Source: Porpolomopsis calyptriformis (Eukaryota > Basidiomycota > Agaricomycetes > Agaricales > Hygrophoraceae). Taken from it: 64,000 nt of DNA. The stretch's first letter is position 1. Each line of letters begins with the position of its first letter. The stretch spans positions 1,364,001 through 1,428,000 of the forward strand of contig OX621171.1 of the NCBI GenBank assembly GCA_951640195.1. Direction: 5' to 3'. Of this stretch, positions 32,930 through 43,739 are shown in pieces. The position numbers and the translations under genes were made by a program. The notes below the pieces were generated by a model that was not told the origin of the DNA, ran no database searches, and saw nothing but the letters and a program-made list of their open reading frames with translations.

Positions 32930-35900
32930 TCAATAGTCAGGTCTGGGTTTCTCTGGATAAGTGGAGTGGAACTCTGAGACAAGTTCTGAAGCATGTCCTA
33001 GCTCAGTAGCGAGGATCCATGAAGTTTCTTTGTCGGTACCTTCATAGCCTTCCCAACGAACCAAATACAATAATTTGCATAAGCGACGCCTATTATCAAT
33101 TTTCGAGTCTAGGATTTCGGAGATCTCCAACTCCGGTTCTCCGTCTATGATTACCGGAGGAGGCAGAGGTTGTACTCGGTTTGGAATTGTATTCGGTGAG
33201 GCTGGTTCCAACTGTGATACATGAAAGACAGGATGGATAGCCTTCATGGAACTAGGCAAACGGAGAGTATAGGAATGGGTTCCAACTTGGGCAATGACCT
33301 CGAAAGGACCTAAGTTCTTCTCCGAGAGTTTCTTGGAGGGTCTGGTAGTTCGGAAAAACTTGGCCTTTACGAAGGCTTGAGTTCCTATTTCGAAATCAGG
33401 GGCTGGAATGCGCTTTAAGTCAGCGTAGTGCTGATAATGCTTTTGAGCTTCGGAGATGGTATTTTGGAGTTCAGAGTGGAGTTCATCCAAATCAACAGCT
33501 AGTTCTCTGGCTCGAACGGAAGTAAGGTCACGCTCAGGGTGTACTGAAATATTTGGATGATAACCCTTGTTAGCGAAAAAAGGGGATATCCCAGTAGTAG
33601 CGTTTGGAGTGTTGTTATATGCAAATTCCGCAATAGCCAGGAGATGGGACCAGTTGTCCTGTTGATAGTTACAATACATCCGTAGGTATTGCTCCAAGGT
33701 TTGATTAACTCATTCAGTTTGTCCATCACCTTCCGGATGATACCTGGAGGTAAAATGGAGATGAATGTCAAGGACTTTACCCAATGACTGGAAAAAGCGG
33801 GAGACGAACTCCGAGCCTCGGTCACAGGTGACATGTGAGGGAACTCCATGTTTGGAGAATACATGGACAAGGAAAAGTTGAGTGAGTTGAGGAGCAGTGA
33901 TAGTGTCGAAGGTTGGTATGAAAATAGCTTGTTTGGAGAATCGATCAACAACAACAAGAATAGCGGAGAATTCATCAGAGTTAGGGAGTTGCTCGATGAA
34001 ATCCATGGAGATGGAATTCCAAGGTTTCTCCGGAATTGGGAGTTGCTTGAGCAAACCATAAGGTTGATGGCGAGGGACTTTGGACCTAGCGCATATAGTA
34101 CAGGAGTTACAGTAGTCCTTTACAAAGGTCCAGAGTTCTGGCCATGTGTATTCTCGTCGGATCAATTCAAGCGTTTTGTTTTGACCGAAATGACCAGCAA
34201 TTAGATGATCATGTTTCATACACAAAATTTGAAGTCATAAGTCATCTACGTCAGGCACATAGATATGACCATTGTGACGAAGGAAACCAGAAGTGTCGAT
34301 AGTCCATCGGAGATCGGAGTTGGCATCGGAGTTGGCCTCGGAGTTGGACTCTGCAACCTTCAGATGCTCCATAGCCACTGGATCATCATGAAGTGAATTC
34401 CGAATTTTCGAGTGGAGGGAGTCCACATCCATAATGAATGCAGCCTTTAACACTGGATCCAATAAGGATAAAGCTCATAGGGATGAAGCCAGTTGCTCCG
34501 AGGTAAAAACTGGTTAGAGGTTCTGAGGGTTGATACTAGCGTAGTCGCTATCTCCCTCTTTAGGGTTTATGTCATACCGACGTGTTAAGAAGTCCGGTTT
34601 TGTTCTGAGTTTTCTGGGGCGAAAATGAATGACCAGATTAAAGCCCGACAAAAATTCAAACCAATGAGCCTGACGCCGTGACAGGAGTTTGGTTGTAGAA
34701 AAGTATACCAAATTTTTGTGATCAGTGACAATGTCGACCGGGTCAGAAGAGCCTTCAAGGTAATGTCGCCAGTTGCAAAAACTATCGTGAATGGCTAACA
34801 GTTCCTTGTCGTGAATATCGTAATTCAACTCCGGCGGAGTTAAAGTCCGAGAGTAGAATGCAATGGGATGTAATGATTCATCATCAGCGTAAGTTGATAA
34901 GATGCCTGCTATGGTGTAGTCAGAGGCATCTGTTTCTACTACCAGACATGATCCCAGAGTGAAGTTGACAAGAACAGGAGCAGAAGTGAAGGCCCGCTTC
35001 AGAGATTCAAATGCGAACTTGCATTGAGTATCGAAATTCCACGGAACGTTTTTCTGGGTTAGTCGCGTAAGCGGAGATACCAATCCCGAGTAATTGTTGA
35101 TAAAACGCCTATAGAAATTTCTGAAACCTAAGAATGACTGGACATCCTTGATTTTCCGTGGCTCCGGCCAATCCAGGATAATTTGAACTTTGGCAGGGTC
35201 CATGGTAATTCCACCAGGGGAAAGAATAAATCCAAGGTATTCAATCGTATCTTGATGAAAGAAACATTTCTCCAATTTTCCGAAAAGACTGTTAAGTCGG
35301 AGTCTTCGGAGCACCTCGCGGACATGTCTCCGGTGATCCGCAATGTTATCCGAGTAGATAAGGATATCGTCAAGATATACTACAACAGAGATATCGGAGA
35401 GGTCAGAGAAAATCTCGTTCATGAAACGTTGAAATGTTGATGGGGCATTGCATAGACCTAAGGGCATAACCAAGAACTCGAAAGCACCATATCTGGTATG
35501 GAAAGTGGTTTTCCATTCATCCCCTTCTGTGATCCGTATATTGGAGTATCCAATTCATAAATCGATTTTGGTGTAGATACGACCTTTGCTAGCACGGTCC
35601 AGGAGATTGGAGATAAGCGGAAGTGGGTAACGATCTTTCTTGGAGATTTTATTGATGCCTCGATAGTCCACGCATAATTGTAAGGAACCATCTTTCTTGC
35701 GGATGAAAACGATCGGAGCACCACCCGGAGATGTGGAGGAATGTATCCAACCTTTTCTAAGGTGCTCATCCAAGAATATATGAAGGGCTTCTTGTTCTGC
35801 AACAGAAAGAGAATAGATGCATCCCAGTGGAGGTGTCATACCTTCCTCTAGATCAATATGGTGATCGCTATAACAATGAGGAGGAAGACGTTTAGATTTT

Positions 35901-36628
35901 CCTTCACTGAAAACATCAGCATAGTCATGATATTCCGGAGGAACTTTCACATAAAACATAGGGTCCAGAGGAACATCGGAGATGTCGACAGAACACGCTT
36001 TCGCAATATCAGCAGTTTGAAGAACGAATGATTGAGATCCTTCTTGCTTGCTAGCATGTACAAATGCGGCTGCCAAAATAATGGACACAGGAGGAAGTGA
36101 AGTCGGAGTTGGAGTCAGAGCTGGAGGGTCAAGCGGAGTTGCCTCGGAGGGCTTAAGTGTTGACGATGAAGATGAATACATCGGTTTTGGTGTCCCAAAT
36201 GAAATACTGCTTGTAACCCAGTCAATCAATGGATTGTAGCGGGTAAGCCAGTTGAATCCAAGAACAGCAGAACAAGATGCATCCAACGGAGTGACCAAAA
36301 ACTCAATATCTAGAGTTTCTCCAGATGGAAATCAGACAGGGAGGATAACTCCTGTATCAATGGTTCTCCCTTGAGATCCATCAAATAATTGGAGTTGCTT
36401 CAGAGGAAGCGGAGATGTTTGGAGCTTGTTTCGATGGACAAAGTCAAAGTCCAAGAAACAGTGTGTGGATCCTGAATTGATGAGAGTCAGAATAGATAAC
36501 GAATCAATAAATAAAGTGATCAAAAAGGAATCAGAGCAAGGAACGGAAGTGTTGAGCTTTACAATAGAAGACCCAGGAACGGTTTCAATGCAGTCCACAT
36601 TCCATGTCTCATGCGGACTGCCTCCTAT
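32930..36628 (-). pseudogene. pol: E1 pol: protease, RT, RNase H, integrase, chromodomain
   Basis: It is reached by a -1 shift at the gag stop. Protease reads LTLINSGSTHCFLD (catalytic D changed to N; E2 has D). RT has [51 protein letters not shown] and FLGFRNFYRRFINNYSG; RNase H has VVETDASDYTIAGILS and LLSRRQAHWFEFLSGFN. Integrase has MKHDHLIAGHFGQNKTLELI, CNSCTICARSKV, ISMDFIEQLPNSDEFSAILV, CDRGSEFVSRFFQ and YHPEGDGQTE. The chromodomain near the end has CKLLYLVRWEGYEGTDKETSW. Stops: TGA after LPV, KIDL, DDL, GQTE (all shared with E2) and after ASSL, and TAA after PQNL. Inactive. Confidence 0.9.
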
Positions 36629-37851
36629 TTTTCTGGAGCAGCCGGAGGGGCGCTCGGAATAGGAGTAGGGGATTCCTGAGTAAGTGGTTCGGCGACAGTA
36701 GTGGCATGTCCAGAAGCCTTCTTTGAAGCAGAGGAACCAGACTTTGGACATTCCTTCGCCATATGACCTGGGGATCCACAAAACATACACAAGTTATTAT
36801 CCACATGACGTTTTCGTTTGGCCGGAGTAAGCTTCCTGTCTTTTCCAAGCTTATCGGAGAGGTCAGGATGCTTCGGAGTTAAGGTAGTCGGAGTGGATTT
36901 CATAGGAGTTTTCTTGAAAGTAGAAGGTGTCATTGGAGTTGAAGGTGGTTTAGGAGCATTCGTCGGAGGTGCCAGAGCACGACCGGAGTCCCGCTTAAGC
37001 TCTCCTTTACGTTCCCAATACCTAGCATCAATTGTTTGAGCTAACTCCTTCATAGCTACCAATGTGGCTGGTTTTCTGACTTGAGACATTTGATCCTTAA
37101 TTCGATCTGGAAGACCACGGTAAAAGATATGCTGCAGTGCTCCAATGTCCCATTGGACTTGAACCGCTAGCCTATTGAAGTGCACAATATATTTGGCGAT
37201 CCGTTGATTATCGAACATCTTCAAAGATTCCAATTCCGCTTTGGCAGTTCCTATTGGATCCAAAGGTCCAAATTGGTCCTGTAACTCGGAGCAGAACTCT
37301 GAGAAGTCCGAGAGGAACAACGGAGGGTTAGGAATAGTCTCCAAAAGGTAAGGTTCAAATAAAGATAATGCTATTCCCTTCAGAAACAACATAGCATAAT
37401 TGACCTTAGCTTCATCGGAAGTAAACGCAGAAGGCCTATCCTTGAAATTCAATTGAAGTTGAACCAGGAAGGGTCGGAGTTTCATCGGATCAGAGCCGTC
37501 AAAAGGATCAGGCTCTCGGACTTTGGATTTTGTGGGTTTGGCTCCAGAAGAAGCTTGAGCGATAGTGGCAATATTTTGAAAAGCCATGATCAATCTCTCT
37601 TCAGCTGTCTCCTGTTCCAGAGCTTCCTGAGCTGGCTGGACTTGAGGTGTCTCTTCAACCGAAGTTGATGCTTGCCCTTGAGTAGTCCGCAGAGTTACGG
37701 GTCGTAACGGATTTTCTCGATCATGAAAAGCAGTAGGAAGCCTTTCAGATATACGCGTAGTCGGAGACACAGGACTTGTTTCGGAGTTGGTTGGAGATAA
37801 TCGACCTCTAGTTGAAAATCCCATAAAACGTTCAAGAGTACATTGTGTCAT
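36625..37851 (-). CDS. gag: E1 gag, intact frame
   Basis: 408 codons from ATG (37849-37851), 36 bp inside the LTR. The N-terminus is Ser/Thr-rich; a capsid-like core follows (VREPDPFDGSDPMKLRPFLV, LFLKGIALSLFEPYLL, FCSELQDQFGPLDPIGTAKA, FNRLAVQVQWDIGALQHIFY). A Pro/Thr/Lys-rich linker leads to a CCHC zinc knuckle CMFCGSPGHMAKEC. The frame ends at TAG directly after a short A-run where pol begins in the -1 frame. Gag packages the RNA. The frame is open although pol is not. Confidence 0.9.
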   Translation of the reverse strand: MTQCTLERFMGFSTRGRLSPTNSETSPVSPTTRISERLPTAFHDRENPLRPVTLRTTQGQASTSVEETPQVQPAQEALEQETAEERLIMAFQNIATIAQASSGAKPTKSKVREPDPFDGSDPMKLRPFLVQLQLNFKDRPSAFTSDEAKVNYAMLFLKGIALSLFEPYLLETIPNPPLFLSDFSEFCSELQDQFGPLDPIGTAKAELESLKMFDNQRIAKYIVHFNRLAVQVQWDIGALQHIFYRGLPDRIKDQMSQVRKPATLVAMKELAQTIDARYWERKGELKRDSGRALAPPTNAPKPPSTPMTPSTFKKTPMKSTPTTLTPKHPDLSDKLGKDRKLTPAKRKRHVDNNLCMFCGSPGHMAKECPKSGSSASKKASGHATTVAEPLTQESPTPIPSAPPAAPEK

Positions 37852-37869
37852 CGTGAATAAAAACCCGAG

Positions 37870-37884
37870 CTGTAGACAGAATAT
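37870..37884 (-). promoter_or_regulatory. E1 self-priming site
   Basis: The 15 bases ATATTCTGTCTACAG (minus strand), two bases inside the 5-prime LTR, are the exact reverse complement of CTGTAGACAGAATAT inside that LTR (37967 down to 37953), which begins about 30 nt after the TATA box (37991-37996). In Tf1-type elements the first bases of the mRNA fold back on this site and prime cDNA synthesis. No tRNA-type TGG site is present. Confidence 0.7.
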
Positions 37885-37886
37885 AC

Positions 37887-38142
37887 TGTTAGGTCCGAAG
37901 TTTCAGAGTTGAATTCGGAGATCGGAGATGGATAAATGATGGGACTTAGTCGATATTCTGTCTACAGATACAGGGAAAAAACGCAGTACTTATATACCTG
38001 CTAGATAATTATATCTGAGACATAGTGACGACAGAGGACGTCATAAGTAGGAAACATGTGAAAAGTACAGAGTGTTCGGAGTTGTTGGAATTATCGGAGT
38101 TCATCGGAATTCATTGGAGTTCGTCGGAACTGGGATGTAACA
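37887..38142 (-). repeat. E1 5-prime LTR
   Basis: 256 bp. On the minus strand it reads TGTTACATCCC...GGTATATAAGTACTGC...CCTAACA, so the promoter drives gag-pol leftward. Immediately right of it E10 gag begins mid-frame. Confidence 0.9.
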
Positions 38143-38817
38143 TGGGCCGCCTTCACTGCCTTGTTGGACGCGACTTTCGTTAACCACGCCATTGAGCAAC
38201 GCGCTTGCCAAGAGGTTGAGCATTTCACTCAAGGATGATTGAGTATCACGGACTATTTCATTAAACTGGAACTCTTGTTCCATCAAGCTGGTCTCGCTGG
38301 CCAGGATAAGGAATGTATCTGCATCATTGAGAAGAATGTCCGCCAGGACATAATTCGGCAAATGTATGCGAACCCGCCACTCCCCACCAAGTATGACAAA
38401 TACCACGAGAGGGTAAAGGCCATTGGACAGCTCATGGAATGCTTCCGTGAGCAAGAACGTTACCAACATCCAAACGCCCCCCTTCCTCGTCTATCTTTCA
38501 GGCCATCCATACCTTGTTTCCAACCCCCACCCCAGCAAGATCATCAGGTGCCCTCAGGCATCATCCATGGTGGTCAAGGGTTGCCCATGGACCTCAGCAA
38601 GACGTGTCAAGTTAACAAGTGCTACAACTGTGGCCAGGTCGGACATTTCCATCAGGATTGTCCTTAAGAGCTCAAGAAGGTCAACGTTCGTGCTCTCCAG
38701 TATGAACTGACACACGACGAGCTCTCGGAGTTGATGAACTTCCTTTCCGAAGAGGAACACGCTCCAGAGGAACCCACCCCCGACTCGATCAAACAGGATT
38801 TTGGCAACGGTCATTAG
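38143..38817 (+). pseudogene. gag: E10 gag, 5-prime truncated
   Basis: It opens in ALLDATFVNHAIEQRACQEV and, after a TGA near 38237, continues SITDYFIKLELLFHQAGL through a capsid C-terminal-like block to the zinc knuckle CYNCGQVGHFHQDC. It has a TAA at 38665-38667. The region to about 38817 stays open in the same frame (YELTHDELSELMNFLSEEE) and ends at TAG before the pol frame. The N-terminal half is lost at the E1 junction. Confidence 0.8.
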
Positions 38818-38819
38818 AG

Positions 38820-41800
38820 ATGCGCTCCCTCTACTCGACGGAAAGTTGTTTGCTTTGGTATTGCGAACAAACAGTACCGGACTTCTTTCCTTCTCCTCTT
38901 TTCTCTCTCTGTAATACTTCGACGGCATGTACATTATCTAATACCACCAAGCCTGTCAATAAAACTAGTCCTCCACTGTCTATGCCAAGTGTGAACGTTG
39001 AGCGCCCCGAATCCCCTCAAGTTCCTACTCCCGAACCATTGTCTCTCCCTTCTGTCGATTCAATCGACATCAACTCTCTTTCTTCTCCTCTAGAAATTGT
39101 TAATGCTATTAAGGAACAGGCTAATTTTGCAATTCCCATTCTCTCCAAATGGTCTCACCTAGCCCGATCGCGAGAGATGACTCAGGACACGATCGATCAA
39201 ATTAATTCCCTCATGACAGAGAACGCCATCCGAGCCCTAAACGAACTCAAGGAACCCCATGTGTTCATCCGTGGCTCCGGAGGAAATCAGCTGACTCTCA
39301 AAACTGTCATCACCACCTTGGATAATCACGCCAAACATCTCGCTACTGCTCTTGTCGACAGTGGTTGTGAAGGTTCATGCATCGATGTTAAGTACGTTCA
39401 TGAACACGATCTACACACCACCAAACTCGCCCAACCCATCCCTGTACACAACGCAGATGGACAACCCAATTCAGAAGGGCCCATCTCAGAAATGGTTGCG
39501 CTGGAGCTTAGGATAGGTTCTCACATCGAATGGATAAACTTCGGCATTACAAACCTCAGCAAGTCTCAGGTTTTCCTCGGACATGATTGGCTGAAACTCC
39601 ACAACCCCTCCATTGATTGGAAGGCAAACTCCCTCGTTCTCGATCAATGCTCACCTGACTGTCGTCCCTCTCCTTTCCCTGATTCCATCGATGTCAACAA
39701 CCTCAATCTCGAGGATGGCGACCATCTACTCATGGTCGACTTCAACCCTGCCATCCAAATTCGGTTGGTTGGTATGAAATCACAGGATCTCGCAATAAAG
39801 GCCTGGGAAGAAGATCAGAAGAAGGACCATGCATGGAAAGAGATTGTACCTGAATACCTCCATGAATTCCAAGACGTCTTCACCAAGGAAGACTTCAATG
39901 AACTCCCCCCAAGTCGTCCCTGGGACCACGCGATTGAGCTTCTCCCCGGAACCGAAGAGAAGCTTGATTGTAAGGTCTACCCCCTTTCTGTGGACGAACA
40001 CGCCCAACTGGACGAGTTCTTGGAAGAAAATATTCATACTGGATGGATTCGCAAATCCATCTCTCCCATTGCCTCCCCCTTTTTCTTCATCAAGAAGAAG
40101 GATGGTCGACTACGCCCTATCCAGGATTATCGAAAACTTAATGATATGACTGTCAAAAATCAATACCCCCTCCCCCTGATCAATGAATTGATTGATACCC
40201 TACAAAACGCTCGCTACTTCACCAAGCTGGACGTTCGCTGGGGATACAACAATGTCCGGATCAAGGAAGGAGATGAACATAAAGCTGCGTTCAGAACCAA
40301 CCGCAGCTTATTCGAACCCTTGGTCATGTTTTTTGGTCTCACAAACTCGCCTGCCACCTTTCAGAACATGATGAATGACATTTTCCACGTCCAAATCGTT
40401 GAGGGACACGTCTTGGTCTATATAGACGACATCCTCATCTTCGACAAGGATCTCAAAACGCATCACCAACATGTTTACGAAGTTATGACCACACTTTGCA
40501 AACACAAACTCTACCTCAAACCAGAGAAATGCGACTTCGATCAACGACAAGTGGAATATCTCGGAGTTATCGTGTCTGAAGGCCACATCAAAATGGACCC
40601 CGTCAAGGTCCAAGGGATCACTGACTAGCCGACCCCAGAGTGCAAACGCAATGTTCAAGCCTTTCTTGGGTTTTGTAACTTTTACCGTCGATTCATTCAT
40701 CACTTTGCCAGAATTGCCTGCCCCCTTAATGTGCTAACTGGAAACACTCCTTTTGACTGGACCCCCGAATGCCAGGACGCCTTCGACGCCCTGAAAACAA
40801 TCATTACCACCTCTCCTATCCTATCTATTACTAATGATGACGACCTACTCCGTGTGGAAACCGACGCTTCTGACTATGCTTTGGGCGCCGTACTATCCCA
40901 AAAACAAAATAACATTTGGAAGCCCATCGCTTATATCTCCAAGTTGTTTACGCCCATGGAACAAAACTACCAGATCTACGACCGCGAGCTACTCACAATT
41001 ATGACTGTGCTCCAGGAGTTCAGGAAATGGCTCCTATCTGCTAAGCAAGTCTTTGAGGTTTGGATGGATCACGCCAACCTCCAATACTTCAAGCTGCCTC
41101 AGAAGCTGAATAGACGCCAGGCTAGATGGCTCACAGAGCTTCAGGACTATCACTTCTCTCTCCACCACGTCGCCGGCAAGGCTAACTCCAAGGCCGATAT
41201 CCTGTCGAGATGACTAGGTTTTGAGAGGGGGGTGAATGACAATGACGACACTATTTTACTTCCGTCTAATCTTTTTCCTGCCTCGGATCACCCTATTGTA
41301 GACCTCCGCCAAGTTTAGCATGAGATTGAACCTGTTAATTTCCGCTCACGAATCCAGAATTCGTACCGAAACAAAGAAACACAAGCTACGCTCCTTCAAG
41401 AAAAACGTGAAAACGATTGGAAGACCCAGGACGATGGCATCAAGACCTTCCTGGACCGAATCTATGTCTCGAGAGATCTCTCTCTCTGCGGTGACATCAT
41501 CGCCCAATACCACAACAACCCTCTCTCTGGACATTATGGCTCCTTCAAGACCACTGAAGCTGTATGTCGCAACTATTGGTGGCCCACCATCAAGAGAGAT
41601 GTCAACACCTATGTCCGTGGTTGCGAAACGTGTCAACGCACTAAGGCCTCTCGGTTACCTGTGAAGACTCCTTTACACCCTTTCGATCCTTCTACCCGAC
41701 CCTGGGACACGATCACAGTTGATCTCATTGGCCCCATACCCGAATGTCAGGGCTACAACGCGATCCTCACTATCGTCGATCACTTCTCCAAGGCAGTCAA

Positions 41801-42989
41801 GTTCGAGGCTACCCACATCGAATTGAATTCTGAAGGATTTGCGAAGATCATCCAGGACCAAGTTATCCGAGACCATGGCGTCCCCCGACGCATCATTCAC
41901 GATCGCGATCCGTGATTCATTTCCAAATTTATGACTAACCTCTTCCGCCTTCTGGGCACCTCCCAGAATGTCTCCACCGCTTACCATCCCCAGACTGATG
42001 GCCAGTCCGAACGAATGAATCAGACACTTGAACAGTACCTCCGCATCTTCATCAATCATCGCCAGGACAACTGGAAGGAATGGCTCACATTAGCAGAGTT
42101 TTCGTACAATAACTCCATTCATGCAGCTACACGACAAACTCCCTTCTATGTCAATTACGGCCAAGATCCCTGGACGGGAAACGACACTACAGAGGAAGTT
42201 CGAAACGAGTCTGCAACCCAATTCGCTGATCGGATGAGGAAGATTCATCAAGAAGCTGAAGCCACTCTCAAGGAAGCAAACGAGAAGATGAAGACTGCTC
42301 ATGACAAACACGCCTGAACCACTCAAGAGTACTCACCAGGAGATAAAGTATGGTTGGCTGCCACCAACATCAAAACCAAATGACCCATGAAGAAGTTGGA
42401 TAACAAACGCTTTGGACCTTTCAAGGTTGTCAAAAAGGTTGGTCACTCTGCCTACAAACTTGAACTCCCACGTGAATGGTTGGGACTATACCCAGTCTTC
42501 AACGAATCATATCTCTCTCCCTATCGTCCCCCTTCCTTTCTGAACCAAAAAAGACCTCCCCCTCCTCCCCCACTCCAATTGGAAGACAACGTCGAGTATG
42601 TTGTCAACGAAATTCTGGATTCCCGATTACGACAAGGGAAACTTCAGTACCTCATGCATTGGGAAGGTTACACCAGTGAGGAAAATACCTGGGAACCCGA
42701 GGCCAATGTCAAGAACTCTCAGGAATTGGTTGATGAATTCCACGCTCTCCACCCTGAATGACCAGCCCCAAGGCTCCAACTGCATGTCATTCATATGGAC
42801 GACTTCTTCAGAGTTGACGAACAGCTCTACGACCCCATTACAGACTCAACGGGCGAAGACTTCAAACTGCCCAAGGTCAGTGATAACATTGACGTTCTCA
42901 TTCCGTTGTCCCCAACAGAAGTCAATTGGCTCCTCGACCATGACTTCAATGGTTCCGCCTTTCTTCCTCCCCTCCCATCAACCGCATGA
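38820..42989 (+). pseudogene. pol: E10 pol with chromodomain
   Basis: One frame throughout. Protease TALVDSGCEGSCIDV keeps the catalytic DSG. RT has PFFFIKKKDGRLRPIQDYRK, KLDVRWGYNNVRIKEGDE, MFFGLTNSPATFQNMMNDIF, HVLVYIDDILIFDKDL. RNase H has RVETDASDYALGAVLSQK and LNRRQARWLTELQDYHF. Integrase has SGHYGSFKTTEAVCRNYWWP, GCETCQRTK, TVDLIGPIPECQGYNAI and [19 protein letters not shown]. The chromodomain reads VVNEILDSRLRQGKLQYLMH, then WEGYTSEENTWEPEANV. Stops are TAG 40626, TGA 41211, TAG 41317, TGA 41913, 42315, 42381 and 42759; most sit where CGA fits. A 75-residue tail follows the chromodomain to 42989. Confidence 0.9.
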
Positions 42990-43225
42990 CGAGTTTGGAT
43001 TTACGAGTTGAGCCTAGTAAACGCGATCACAGTTGTTCTATGACTGGATGATCGAGCCCAAGAACTCCGACTCTATCAACTCATCTCTCCCTTGTCTGCT
43101 TTGGAAATCCGTTGTCGGTATCAATACCATCTCCTGACCTCTCCCTGCTACGCGCCAAGATGGTTACTCCATGATTGTTCAAGACATCTCCAACACCTAC
43201 GTTAGCATCGCACAGACGTGAATTT

Positions 43226-43629
43226 GAAGAGAGGGTGATGTTACGACTTCTTCATTTTTCATCCATCTGTCCCCTGTCCGTGACTTCTGTGACCTGTCAC
43301 ACCGACCGGTCGGTCACATGTCACATGTGACACGTGACATTGCCGGTTGATCCTCCACTCACTTTCCTTTCGATTTCTCCTTCCTTGTTATCTTATCTTA
43401 TCTCCCCATCTAATCTTATCTTATCACTAATCCTCATAGATTGGAGACGTTTACGCTATTGGACAATGAAGACGTGCTCTGCAGCTATTCCACAGTAGCT
43501 GCGCAAGGCTGTGCATTAGTCAGCCATTCCATGGAATGTCTCTATAGCGATCACAATCACATTCTAGACTCAGACAGATATAAGTAGAGTACGATACGCT
43601 TGTATCTTCCTTAGTCTTGAATTTCAACA
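43226..43629 (+). repeat. E10 polypurine tract and 3-prime LTR
   Basis: The tract GAAGAGAGGGTGA (43226-43238) precedes the LTR TGTTACGACTTC...ATTTCAACA (43239-43629, 391 bp). The U3 part holds a 14-bp palindrome ACCGACCGGTCGGT (43301-43314), a second TGTCACATGTGACA (43319-43332) and five TTATC (GATA) boxes at 43388-43425. GATAAG-like and GTGAC boxes recur in the E5 LTR. ATATAAGTAG near 43580 may be the TATA box. Confidence 0.8.
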
Positions 43630-43739
43630 TTGTTTCCCCTGGTTTATGCACTAGGCTCCTTGTTGTCCCCGGAAGCTACCTGAGACACCACCGCCGACGT
43701 AACACTGGTATTACATTATTTAGTAGTATGCAAGTCAGA

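Larger units (their letters stand above)
29966..38142 (-). mobile_element. E1, Tf1/sushi-like chromovirus with antisense gene
   Basis: Two 256-bp LTRs (about 12 differences, nearly all transitions) flank, in minus-strand order: self-priming site, gag, pol with protease, RT, RNase H, integrase and chromodomain, an antisense gene, and a polypurine tract. R copy 1 is inserted inside the antisense gene. The outer flanks (AATTT left, TGGGC right) do not match, so a target duplication is missing. The right LTR cuts the gag of E10. Gag is open; pol has six stops. Confidence 0.9.
38143..43629 (+). mobile_element. E10, chromovirus truncated at 5-prime end by E1
   Basis: It contains gag (from mid-core), pol in one frame from 38820 to 42989 with seven stops, a chromodomain, a polypurine tract and a 3-prime LTR. 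It is the least decayed large pol in the centre of the window. Its LTR is related to that of E5. The missing 5-prime part is not found on the far side of E1, so the locus has been rearranged. Confidence 0.85.

Noticed and set aside
41320..41664. Open frame in the E10 integrase region
   Set aside because: The true integrase (zinc motif and core) is in another frame over the same bases, continuous with RT and chromodomain.
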